Assembly: GCF_001437425.1 (NCBI RefSeq)
Contig: NZ_JQCD01000031.1
Coordinates: forward strand, 128,299 to 192,298
Reading direction: 5' to 3'
Source of the DNA: Weissella minor
GTDB taxonomy: Bacteria; Bacillota; Bacilli; Lactobacillales; Lactobacillaceae
DNA length: 64,000 nucleotides
Made by a program: the position numbers and the translations under genes. Numbering within the stretch: the stretch's first letter is position 1; the number at the start of each line of letters is the position of its first letter. The notes beneath the pieces are model-generated. The model made no database searches and had not been told where the DNA came from. It worked only from the letters and a program-made list of their open reading frames with translations. This document shows positions 9,543 to 17,336 of the stretch, one piece after another.

Positions 9543-10356
9543 TATTTTTGGCTTCCATCCTGGGACTAGTATTATTCACCGTCTAACTGGAACAACGAAA
9601 TTGGTTATTTTTCTGGCCTTAACAATTTTTGGTTCGCTCAGTTTTGATTTGCGCTATTTAATTCTACTGAGTGTGGTTGCGCTGGTTGCTTTATATGTCG
9701 CAAAAATCAAATGGGCGGATGTCCGAACGATTGTGTGGTTAGTAACCATTTTTGCTGTCATTAATCTGATGCTGATTTATGTGTTTGCACCACAATATGG
9801 CGTGCAACTCTTCGGTTCGAAAACAGTTCTATTTGGTTCTGGCCATTATGCCTTAACCTTTGAACAGCTTTACTATGAATTTATTGTCTTTGTGAAGTAT
9901 CTGTTTGCGGTTCCGTTAGCATTAGTCTTTCTGTTAACGACGAATCCAAGTGAATTTGCGGCCGGCCTTAATCGAATTGGTATTTCATATCGCGTTGCAT
10001 ATGCGGTTGCGCTGGCATTACGTTATATTCCAGATATTCAGGTGTCTTATCAGACGATTAGTAAAGTGCAACAAGCACGTGGTCATGATCTATCAAAAAA
10101 GGCTTCTTTATGGAAAAGATTGAAGGGGGCCTTAGGGATTATGGTGCCGTTGATGTTTGCGTCGCTTAACCAGATTGATGCAGTTAGTCAGGCGATGGAT
10201 TTACGTCGCTTTGGTAAACAAAAGCGGCGGACGTGGTATTACGCCCAATCATTTGCACGCATTGATTGGTTAGCACTGGGATTTGCGGTTGCGCTAATTG
10301 CATTAGAAATGTACCTACTCTGGCAAAATGGTGGGCGTTTCTGGTACCCATTTTAA
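9532..10356 (+). CDS. ECF transporter T component (EcfT/YkoC-like)
   Basis: A 274-residue integral membrane protein coupling the ATPases to the S component. The hydrophobic N-terminal half (TTKLVIFLALTIFGSLSF) is followed by the coupling-helix region with QQARGHDLSKKASLWKRLKG (about 184-203) and a second A-R-G-type segment, SQAMDLRRFG (about 221-230). Both are the usual ATPase contact motifs, although the second reads MDLRRF rather than ARG. The start lies inside the ATPase gene with GGAGG six bases before it. A strong terminator closes the operon. Confidence 0.9.
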   Translation: MNHNIFGFHPGTSIIHRLTGTTKLVIFLALTIFGSLSFDLRYLILLSVVALVALYVAKIKWADVRTIVWLVTIFAVINLMLIYVFAPQYGVQLFGSKTVLFGSGHYALTFEQLYYEFIVFVKYLFAVPLALVFLLTTNPSEFAAGLNRIGISYRVAYAVALALRYIPDIQVSYQTISKVQQARGHDLSKKASLWKRLKGALGIMVPLMFASLNQIDAVSQAMDLRRFGKQKRRTWYYAQSFARIDWLALGFAVALIALEMYLLWQNGGRFWYPF

Positions 10357-10362
10357 ACCTAA

Positions 10363-10396
10363 AAAAGTAGCACCAGCTGGTGCTACTTTTTATTTT
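10363..10396 (+). terminator. Terminator after the ECF operon
   Basis: A perfect 12-bp stem (10363-10374 with 10379-10390) around AGCT ends in TTTTTATTTT. Stem and tail are the same as in the terminator at 12594-12627; only the loop differs. Confidence 0.92.
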
Positions 10397-10511
10397 CGGG
10401 TGCTGAAAGTGAAAATAGTTAACATTCTGTGTTCATAATGTGATAAAGATATATAGTCATTTTATTAACACAGGAAGGGCTGAGCTACATTAGCAATAAG
10501 GGTCAATCGAG

Positions 10512-11708
10512 ATGTATAAGTTATTTAGAAATCGACAATTCGCCTTGTTGGCGTTAAGCTTTTTGAGTTCGTCGATTGCCAATTGGGTTTATAAACTAGC
10601 CTTACCAATAATAATTTTAAATCAAACGGGTTCAGCACTGCATGCGGCAAGTCTTTTTGGTTTTTCTTTCATACCATGGATTTTATTTTCACTTTTCGGT
10701 GGTGTTATTGCAGATTCATTTACAAAAAGCTGGGTGCTATTTATTGGGAATTTATTTAGTACTTTTGCAGCACTTATGCTTGTTTTTGCGATGCAGTTGC
10801 AACCGCTGAACATGATTGCGATATATAGTATTGTTTTTATTTTGTCTTCGGCGGATCCGTTGGTACATCCAAGTTTTCAAAGTATCATTCCAGAAATTGT
10901 TGATGCAAAAGACTATGTCAATGCGAATGCAATTATACAAACCATTGAAAATACACTATCAATTATTGGACCTCTGGTCGGTGGTGGGATTGTAACTATA
11001 TTAGGAGGCATTCAAACCTTATGGTTCTCTGTAGCGTTTTTAAGTGTTGCGGCAGTTGCATCTTTGTTAATTCAGTCGGCGTTTCATCAGCGAAGCATTA
11101 GTTTTCAGTCAATTTACCGAGATGCTAAATGTGGTTTTGAATATGTCCTGCATGAAAAAGTTATTTTAAGTGGTTCGTTAATGTTCTTTTTTGCTAATTT
11201 AGGAACAAATATGTTTGAATCTAATTTCATGTATTTTATGACTAAAGAATTAAAAATGAGTGTCTTACAAACAACGGCTGCAATGGCAATTAGCGGAACC
11301 GGTGCGTTGATTGCTGGACCAATTGGTAGTCGATGGATTCCTAAATTTAAATCAGGATTAGTTTTAGTTAGTAGTACAGTTGCTGCCGGGCTTACAACTT
11401 TGTTATTGAACACGACCCATAACTATTTATTACTAGGTATTATTCTAGGATTAGTCAGCTTCTTTGGTACGCTAAATGTGATTACGTATTTTACATTAAG
11501 GCAAAGGACTGTTTCAAAAGATATGCTTGGCCGAGTTGTTGCGGTTACACGTATGATGTCTTATGCTTCGATTCCCATTGGTGCTTTTCTAGGTGGTAAG
11601 ATGTTGTCAATTGGCTTGAGTATGGGAACAGTTATTGTGGTTGGAGGGGTTATTAGAACGTTAACAGGTTTTTTTGCATCTTTATCACCGCTAGGAAAAG
11701 AAGAATAA
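10512..11708 (+). CDS. MFS transporter
   Basis: A 398-residue permease with about 12 hydrophobic helices, beginning MYKLFRNRQFALLALSFLSSS, typical of the enterobactin-exporter/MefA-like branch of the major facilitator superfamily. GGGIVTILGG and FGGVIADSF resemble the glycine-rich loop motifs. An in-frame TAA 15 bases upstream fixes the start at this ATG or later; the Shine-Dalgarno is weak (GGG at 10500-10502). It is followed after 44 bases by an Rgg-type regulator that probably controls it. The gene uses ATA and TTA codons freely and looks more AT-rich than the ECF genes before it. Substrate unknown. Confidence 0.85.
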   Translation: MYKLFRNRQFALLALSFLSSSIANWVYKLALPIIILNQTGSALHAASLFGFSFIPWILFSLFGGVIADSFTKSWVLFIGNLFSTFAALMLVFAMQLQPLNMIAIYSIVFILSSADPLVHPSFQSIIPEIVDAKDYVNANAIIQTIENTLSIIGPLVGGGIVTILGGIQTLWFSVAFLSVAAVASLLIQSAFHQRSISFQSIYRDAKCGFEYVLHEKVILSGSLMFFFANLGTNMFESNFMYFMTKELKMSVLQTTAAMAISGTGALIAGPIGSRWIPKFKSGLVLVSSTVAAGLTTLLLNTTHNYLLLGIILGLVSFFGTLNVITYFTLRQRTVSKDMLGRVVAVTRMMSYASIPIGAFLGGKMLSIGLSMGTVIVVGGVIRTLTGFFASLSPLGKEE

Positions 11709-11752
11709 TGTATAATGAAAGCTGTCATGGCGCATTACAGTGGAGATTTTGA

Positions 11753-12592
11753 ATGAATATTGGATATGCAATTAAACAAGCACGCATAAGTCGTCACATG
11801 ACCCAAGCCGAGTTGGCTGCGGGGATTGTTTCAAGGACTTCAATTGTTAAAATTGAGCAAGGACATCAAGACCCATCCTTTAATACTGTAGAAAAGATTG
11901 TTGAACGCTTAGGACTATCAATAGCAGAATTATATGCATATGATCAGTCCAGTAGGGTTCTCACTTATAATCAAATTTTGAATGATTTTAAAAATTTGTT
12001 CAATTCAACGCAAATTAATGATGTTAATCAGCTATTATTCAAAATAGAGCAAGTACCAAGTAATCAAACGATGGATAATATTAAAATTGTTTTGAAAGCA
12101 TTTATCGACGTGGATGTTGTAGAAATGGCGGATCTAAAAAAACAAATTGATCCGGTTTGGCAATCCTTACAGAAAATTGATAATTGGTCTGAAATTGATT
12201 TGTTCTTGATTAATTATATGTTATATTTTTTTGAAACTCCGATTGCTGAAAATATTGTTAAGCATGCGCTTAAGTGTATTGATTTGAAGTATCCACATTT
12301 ATTATCTTTGAAAAATGCATTTTTACTGAATCTATCTTATTTATACTTAAAGGAACACAATTCGACCTATGCACAATATTACATTTCACGTAGTTTAACC
12401 CTTTCAAAACAATTGAAGCGGTTTGATTTGGTTTATATTAATAAAATCCGTTTAATGTTGATAGATAGTAATTCTGAGGCAGTGGAACACTATTTACAAC
12501 AATTGGCCCTTTTAGATGATAATGATTTGCTACAAGGGATGATAGCTGAAATTGATCAATTATCGTACCTTGATGGGAATGAAGCAAAATAA
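11753..12592 (+). CDS. Rgg/GadR/MutR-type transcriptional regulator
   Basis: A 279-residue protein: an XRE-type helix-turn-helix at residues 4-60 (AIKQARISRHMTQAELAAGIVSRTSIVKIE), then an all-helical, TPR-like C-terminal domain of the size seen in Rgg proteins. Many Rgg regulators bind short secreted peptides and switch an adjacent operon. No convincing peptide gene was found beside it. The MFS gene immediately upstream is its likely target. GTGGAG lies about nine bases before the start. The gene ends at a bidirectional terminator. Confidence 0.8.
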   Translation: MNIGYAIKQARISRHMTQAELAAGIVSRTSIVKIEQGHQDPSFNTVEKIVERLGLSIAELYAYDQSSRVLTYNQILNDFKNLFNSTQINDVNQLLFKIEQVPSNQTMDNIKIVLKAFIDVDVVEMADLKKQIDPVWQSLQKIDNWSEIDLFLINYMLYFFETPIAENIVKHALKCIDLKYPHLLSLKNAFLLNLSYLYLKEHNSTYAQYYISRSLTLSKQLKRFDLVYINKIRLMLIDSNSEAVEHYLQQLALLDDNDLLQGMIAEIDQLSYLDGNEAK

Positions 12593-12593
12593 A

Positions 12594-12627
12594 AAAAGTA
12601 GCACCTCATGGTGCTACTTTTTATTTT
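12594..12627. terminator. Bidirectional terminator between the Rgg gene and arsC-like gene
   Basis: A 12-bp stem (about 12595-12606 with 12610-12621) around TCAT, with A-rich and T-rich flanks, can work in both directions. It overlaps the stop codon of the minus-strand gene that ends at 12621. Confidence 0.9.
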
Positions 12628-13025
12628 ACATTTAGGTTTTGGACTAAGCTTTCAATCGTGTCGCGTGTATCGACAAAGGCTTGATGAATTTCGACATCAG
12701 AGCCAGTTGCCTGAGCGGGGTCGGTTAAATTCCAATGAATACGGCGCACGTGTTTTGGCGTGATGGGGCAATTATCATTGGCATCACCACACAGCGTAAC
12801 GACTAAATCGCTTGTATTCAAATAATCTAAATCAATTAGCTTTGACCTTTGGGCCGAGATATCGATGCCGTCTTCGGCCATAACAGCGACAGCGTTAGGG
12901 TTTAAACCATGTGTTTCAATGCCAGCACTGGCAATCAGCCAATCTGGTGGTAGCAGTTCTTTAGCGAAGCCTTCGGCGATTTGGCTACGACAGGCATTAC
13001 CGGTACATAAGAAATAAATTTGCAT
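12621..13025 (-). CDS. arsC: Arsenate reductase, thioredoxin-coupled type (low-Mr phosphatase fold)
   Basis: A 134-residue protein of the ArsC/LMW-PTP fold. The P-loop CTGNACRSQ places the nucleophile at Cys7 with Cys12; Cys79 and Cys86 (LCGDANDNC) match the resolving pair. All four sit exactly three positions earlier than Cys10, Cys15, Cys82 and Cys89 of the S. aureus pI258 enzyme, and the closing TDPA motif is at 101-104. That supports a genuine arsenate reductase that recycles through thioredoxin. No arsB or arsR is nearby. Two small membrane proteins precede it on the same strand in an apparent operon. Confidence 0.85.
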   Translation of the reverse strand: MQIYFLCTGNACRSQIAEGFAKELLPPDWLIASAGIETHGLNPNAVAVMAEDGIDISAQRSKLIDLDYLNTSDLVVTLCGDANDNCPITPKHVRRIHWNLTDPAQATGSDVEIHQAFVDTRDTIESLVQNLNVK

Positions 13026-13036
13026 CGTTGATTGTC

Positions 13037-13228
13037 TTAACTTTGATAGTTGTCAGGATCGTCATTTGGGTCACGGAATAGTCTTTCTAATAAATAAAAG
13101 ACAAGAGCTTGAAAAATTGCAAAGCCGACAAAAGTCCAGCGTGCCCATGTCTGTGGAAAGACAAAAGCGAGCGTGAAGGTTGCGAGTGGGAGGGCGATGG
13201 TTAAACCGCGCCAAATAAATTTTGCCAT
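13037..13228 (-). CDS. Small membrane protein of unknown function (63 aa)
   Basis: I do not recognise this protein. It has two hydrophobic segments (about residues 7-25 and 29-48), an intervening PQTWARW turn and an acidic tail [13 protein letters not shown] 2-base gap separates it from the upstream gene and 11 bases from the ArsC-type gene, so the three are probably one transcript. GGAGAACC lies before the start. Topology suggests a two-helix hairpin. Confidence 0.6.
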   Translation of the reverse strand: MAKFIWRGLTIALPLATFTLAFVFPQTWARWTFVGFAIFQALVFYLLERLFRDPNDDPDNYQS

Positions 13229-13230
13229 AA

Positions 13231-13575
13231 CTAACGGTTCTCCTTAGTATCATCTAAGAGTGATTGAATGTGTTTTAAAGTTTGATAATTAAAGTGTCGC
13301 GGAGTGGTTTGCAAACGGACAATATCCTGACGTGATAAAGCAGTTTCTTGTAAAATGACCGGAATGACCTGGGGATTCGCACGCAATTGGTCCGCAATTT
13401 TACGTTCATTTTGGCGACGTTGTTCATCAAAGTAAGCAAAGAACAAGAGACAAGCCCAAATCGTTAAAATCATGATAATGAAGTTGGCTGAAAGCCCATT
13501 CGGTAATTGTTGAAATAGTAAGAGCAGACTAATAATGGCAGCATACAGACTATTTTTGACATAGGCGTTTTTCAT
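13231..13575 (-). CDS. Membrane protein with cytoplasmic C-terminal domain, unknown function
   Basis: About 114 residues from the ATG at 13575. Two hydrophobic helices (about 8-24 and 30-48) are followed by a charged, helical tail (FDEQRRQNERKIADQLRANPQ, then a Q/T-rich end). The start is uncertain: an in-frame TTG at 13587 is only a few bases after AAGGAA, while the ATG is 14-15 bases from it. First gene of a three-gene minus-strand operon ending in the arsC-like gene. Function not recognised. Confidence 0.55.
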   Translation of the reverse strand: MKNAYVKNSLYAAIISLLLLFQQLPNGLSANFIIMILTIWACLLFFAYFDEQRRQNERKIADQLRANPQVIPVILQETALSRQDIVRLQTTPRHFNYQTLKHIQSLLDDTKENR

Positions 13576-13631
13576 GAATAAATGCAAATTCCTTTTTTAA
13601 ACTTTAATTCGATTGTAGCATATTCTAAGCA

Positions 13632-13666
13632 CAAAAAAATGCCGATCCCAAAGGGGTCGGCATTTC
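13632..13666 (-). terminator. Terminator of the nucleoside operon
   Basis: On the minus strand, AATGCCGACCCC pairs with GGGATCGGCATT around TTT and runs into seven T residues. The plus strand has a weaker T tail. Confidence 0.85.
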
Positions 13667-13668
13667 TT

Positions 13669-14613
13669 TTAACCAAGAATGTTATTTGTGTAGTTCATGA
13701 AGCGATCCAAGTAATCTGGTGTATCCACTTCAACAGCAGCAAATCCGGTCTTAACAGGATCAAGGGCCCGTTCTGGGTCACCAATCACACGACCATCATC
13801 ATGCGTTACCATCATATTTAATGGTAGAAGGGTTACTAACTTTGGATCAACCGCAACACCAACAGCTAATGGGTCGTGCAAAGCAGCACCATTTTTGTTG
13901 ATGTCAAGGCGGTCGTAAGCATCGATATAGTAATCGAAGATGTCAGCAAAGACACGACCTTTTTCAGTTCCTAAGTCACGCCACTCTTGTGTTTCATTTT
14001 TCGTTAAGAGGGTTTGTAAGGTCACATCAAGTCCAACCATCACCAAGTGCTTGGCATGTTTGTAAACATAGTCAGCAGCTTCAGGGTCTTGGTTGATGTT
14101 GGCTTCAGTATAAGGGGTAACATTACCTGGAACGGTAAGGGCACCACCCATTAATGTGATATTACCAATCAAATCAACGATTTCAGGGTCTTTTTCCATG
14201 GCCGCTGCCAAGTTGGTTAGCGGACCAGTTGGAACGATAATTAATTCGTCTTGATACTTGTGAGCAGCTTCAATAATGAAATCAACTGCAGAAGCATCTT
14301 CTACCGGGCGCTTGGCCGTTGGTAGTTCGACATCACCAATTCCGTTTTTACCATGAATATCCATTGAAATTTGCATGGTTTCAAAGTTATCAGTTGTTGA
14401 TGAGTGACTTAGGCCGCGGTAAACGGGCACGTCAGTTGCACCAAGTAGTTCTAATAACTTCAAGCTATTTTCAACGGCAGTATCAACTAATGTATTACCA
14501 TATGAAGAAGCAATTCCAATTAAATCGGCATCGGGTGTTGCTAAAGCATAAGCAATCGCTAGGGCGTCATCAACACCTGTATCCAAATCCAAAATCATCT
14601 TTTTACGAGCCAT
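13669..14613 (-). CDS. Nucleoside hydrolase (IU-NH family), second gene of pair
   Basis: A 314-residue cytosolic N-ribohydrolase that splits nucleosides into base and ribose. The calcium-binding DLDTGVDDALAIA motif is at the N-terminus, EANINQDPEAA in mid-protein, and LHDPLAVGVA carries the catalytic His and metal-binding Asp near the C-terminus. The start is the ATG at 14613 (MARKKM), seven bases after GGAG; a TTG at 14625 lies within that ribosome site and is rejected. It is the last gene of nupC-hydrolase-hydrolase. Pyrimidine versus purine preference cannot be assigned. Confidence 0.9.
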   Translation of the reverse strand: MARKKMILDLDTGVDDALAIAYALATPDADLIGIASSYGNTLVDTAVENSLKLLELLGATDVPVYRGLSHSSTTDNFETMQISMDIHGKNGIGDVELPTAKRPVEDASAVDFIIEAAHKYQDELIIVPTGPLTNLAAAMEKDPEIVDLIGNITLMGGALTVPGNVTPYTEANINQDPEAADYVYKHAKHLVMVGLDVTLQTLLTKNETQEWRDLGTEKGRVFADIFDYYIDAYDRLDINKNGAALHDPLAVGVAVDPKLVTLLPLNMMVTHDDGRVIGDPERALDPVKTGFAAVEVDTPDYLDRFMNYTNNILG

Positions 14614-14628
14614 GATTTTCTCCAATTC

Positions 14629-15546
14629 CTATTTGTTCATTTCGTCAACTTGTTCAAGGAACCACTTGTTGAACGCATGGGCATCAATGTCGACCCCAAC
14701 ATTAACGTTGGTGAAGCCATCTTCGTGCCAACGATGTTGCGTATCAGCAACAGTGGCTCCAGCAGCAGGGCCATCAGTGACAACATCAACAGCCAATGCT
14801 TCTGTTTTAATGACGCTGGAATCAACCGCATACAAGATCGTGTTAACGTCGTGCATGGGCTTACCACCATCATGAACATCTTCATAAGCTGTGACGATAC
14901 CATACAACATCTTACCAGCTTCACCTAAATCAGGTAATGCATTAATGGTTTCAGTTGTTAGCAAAGCCTTTAAAGTAACGTCCAAACCAATCATTGTAAT
15001 TGGTAGACCACTTTCAAAGACAATCGCAGCGGCATCAGGATCAGTAAAGACATTGAATTCTGCAACAGAACTGACATTACCACCAGAAATTGAACCACCC
15101 ATTAAAATGAATTCTTTAATGTAGGCTTTGTCTTCTGGGTATTGTTGCAAAAGTAACGCTAGGTTCGTGTAAGCACCAGTTGCAATGATTGTAATGGGTT
15201 CTTCTGAATGCGTTAAGACATCATGAATGGCTTCAACGGCATCAACATCAAGCGGCTTGGTTGTTACTTCGGGGAAGTCATAACCAGGCATACCTGATTC
15301 ACCATGAATATATGATGCATCAACAAATTCACGCTTAAGTGGCGCCTTAGCACCACTGGCTACGGGAATATCTTTATCAAAGAATTCCAATAATTTCAAA
15401 ACATTCAACGTTGTCTTATCAACACTAACGTTTCCTGCAACCGCAGTAATTAACTTAATGTCTAAATCAGGACGATTAACAGCAACCGCAATGGCTGCTG
15501 CATCATCAATCCCAGGATCCATGTCTAAAATAACTGACTTTGCCAT
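14629..15546 (-). CDS. Nucleoside hydrolase (IU-NH family), first gene of pair
   Basis: A 305-residue paralogue of the downstream hydrolase with the canonical DMDPGIDDAAAIA metal site, EFNVFTDPDAA in mid-protein and the PMHDVNTILYA motif with catalytic His and Asp. The two are clearly diverged (different substrate loops), so they probably split different nucleosides. AAGGAGGG lies just before the ATG. The gene is 27 bases after nupC and 15 bases before the second hydrolase on the same strand. Confidence 0.9.
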   Translation of the reverse strand: MAKSVILDMDPGIDDAAAIAVAVNRPDLDIKLITAVAGNVSVDKTTLNVLKLLEFFDKDIPVASGAKAPLKREFVDASYIHGESGMPGYDFPEVTTKPLDVDAVEAIHDVLTHSEEPITIIATGAYTNLALLLQQYPEDKAYIKEFILMGGSISGGNVSSVAEFNVFTDPDAAAIVFESGLPITMIGLDVTLKALLTTETINALPDLGEAGKMLYGIVTAYEDVHDGGKPMHDVNTILYAVDSSVIKTEALAVDVVTDGPAAGATVADTQHRWHEDGFTNVNVGVDIDAHAFNKWFLEQVDEMNK

Positions 15547-15573
15547 GATTTACCCTCCTTGAGCAAGGCGTGA

Positions 15574-16800
15574 TTACCAGACGAATAGTCCAGCAACAGC
15601 AGCAGATAGCAATGAAACTAAGATACCAGCAAGCAACATCTGTGGAACGTGAGCAGCGATGTAATCACTCTTTTCCTTTGAAACAAGTCCCTTAAAGGCA
15701 CCTAGAATCATACCAACCGTACTGAAGTTAGCAAAACTTGTAAGGAAAACAGTCAAAACAGCAGAAGCGTGGGCGTTAGAGAACAAACCAGTTCCGGCCA
15801 TGATGTCCTTAGTGATTTGTCCCATAACAACGAATTCGTTGGTTACTAACTTTGTACCCATCAATTGCGCGATTTGGAAAGCTTGGTCAGGGTTGAATCC
15901 AAGTAACCAAGCGAATGGGAATAGAACAACACCGAAGATGTTACCAAGTGTTAACCATGAAAGACCAGTCAAACCGAATAGCTTGTCAATCAAACCAGCC
16001 AAAGCAACGAAGGCAATAACTGTTGCTGTAATGATCAAAATCAAACGACCAGCGTTCAAGATTGAATCTCCCAAGAATGAGAAGAATGGTTCGCGTTCTT
16101 CACCCTCTTCGTGAATTGAAACGATAACATCGTCTTCAGGTTCAACGTCAACAGGGTTCAAGATACTTGAAATAATGATGGCACCTAAGATGTTCAAAGG
16201 AACAGCGGCCATAACGTATTGACCAGGAACCATTGAAGTATAAGCTCCCAAAATCGCAGCCGTCACACAGCTCATTGACATCAAAGCCAATGTGTAGTTA
16301 CGACGTGCGCTCATTGCGTTCAATTGTGCACCAGAAACGGCCAACACTTCAGTGTTACCAAGGAACATCATTTCAATTGAGAAGAAAGCTTCAGAACGTG
16401 GTTGACCAGTAGCGAATGAAAGTCCGCGACCAATCCACTTAACAACCCAAGGTAAGACACCAATATAAGTTAAGATGTCAAACAATGGCACAACTAGCAA
16501 CATTGGTAGCAAGGCGCTAGTTACGAAGTTAGGGTTACCAGTTGTTGGTTGCAACCAATCTGGCAAAGCAAAGGCGATACCAGTATTTGCAGCTTGAACA
16601 ATCCAGTTAAAGCCATCAGCGGCTCCCTTAACAATATCTTGTCCGATGCTGAATTTCATAAAGAACCAGCCCAAGACAAGTTGCAAAGCAACAACAATCG
16701 CGATACGTGACCACTTTACGCCGTGCTTGTCGTTAGAAAATAAGAATGCAATGCCTAAAAAGACAAAGATACTTAAAAAGTTAACAATTAAGTAAAACAT
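15574..16800 (-). CDS. nupC: Concentrative nucleoside transporter (NupC/CNT family)
   Basis: A 408-residue cation-coupled nucleoside importer. The N-terminal three-helix region is followed by the CNT core with FGQPRSEAFFSIEMMFLGNTEVLA-like features (G-x-x-E/N substrate motif, around residues 135-155) and ITKDIMAGTGLFSNAHASAVLTVFLTSFANFSTVG in the second repeat. Both helical hairpin repeats are present. It leads a minus-strand operon with two nucleoside hydrolases: uptake followed by cleavage gives base and ribose. Its upstream region carries AAAACGTTT palindromes, suggesting repression by a LacI-family protein. Confidence 0.92.
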   Translation of the reverse strand: MFYLIVNFLSIFVFLGIAFLFSNDKHGVKWSRIAIVVALQLVLGWFFMKFSIGQDIVKGAADGFNWIVQAANTGIAFALPDWLQPTTGNPNFVTSALLPMLLVVPLFDILTYIGVLPWVVKWIGRGLSFATGQPRSEAFFSIEMMFLGNTEVLAVSGAQLNAMSARRNYTLALMSMSCVTAAILGAYTSMVPGQYVMAAVPLNILGAIIISSILNPVDVEPEDDVIVSIHEEGEEREPFFSFLGDSILNAGRLILIITATVIAFVALAGLIDKLFGLTGLSWLTLGNIFGVVLFPFAWLLGFNPDQAFQIAQLMGTKLVTNEFVVMGQITKDIMAGTGLFSNAHASAVLTVFLTSFANFSTVGMILGAFKGLVSKEKSDYIAAHVPQMLLAGILVSLLSAAVAGLFVW

Positions 16801-17336
16801 TAGAAGAAGACCTCTCTATACTCCTGAAGTAAAAATAAAATAGTAAAACGAGTTACTTGTAAATTATAACAGATAAAACGTTTTTGTAAGCGTTCGCTTT
16901 ACAATTATCACTAACTTGCAATGTATTCTTAAAAGTATCTAAATAGTAAAACGTTTAACTTGTATAAAAATCCCTTTTTGGTCCATTCGTCTTTTTAAAA
17001 CTTAAAACGTTTTCATACAAGTGAACAGGATTCGATTTAAACAAAACACGTAAATTAATAGTTAAAAGAAGAATATTTTATGTTAAAAAAATTTCTTGAA
17101 AATCTACTTGTGAAATCAATAGCAATACGATTGCATATTACATATAAATTTAAGACGAAAAGGGGCATAGAATCGTTTTCCTAACACATTATGTATTAAA
17201 AATGTATATAAAAAGTTGATTAAGTAACTGAATGATATTTAAAGGTCATTGATTTGTAATTTTTCAAGCATTATGTAATGATGGATAGTGTATAAGGTTA
17301 CGAAAAATGCAATTTATTTGAAACGAGGTCAAAATA
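16801..17336. promoter_or_regulatory. Divergent intergenic region with repeated AAAACGTTT palindromes
   Basis: This 536-base non-coding stretch separates nupC (minus) from opuCA (plus). AAAACGTTT(T) palindromes occur at 16875-16884, 16948-16956 and 17004-17013, with a looser AAAACGAGTT at 16844-16853 and an imperfect dyad TGTAAGCG/CGCTTTACA at 16885-16903. The opuCA-proximal half (17040-17320) is AT-rich with no repeat I can name and no convincing gene. Confidence 0.6.
16863..16890 (-). promoter_or_regulatory. Candidate nupC promoter with operator in the spacer
   Basis: On the minus strand, CTTACA (16885-16890) and TATAAT (16863-16868) are 16 bases apart. A perfect palindrome AAAACGTTTT (16875-16884) fills the spacer, a classic repressor position. 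Confidence 0.6.

Noticed and set aside
13582-13821. A 79-residue plus-strand open frame
   Set aside because: It runs through a terminator and into the antisense of a nucleoside hydrolase gene, with no ribosome site.
16885-16903. A CcpA cre site in the TGTAAGCG dyad
   Set aside because: It fails the 3' half of the TGWAANCGNTNWCA consensus, and the perfect AAAACGTTTT palindromes are a better operator candidate.
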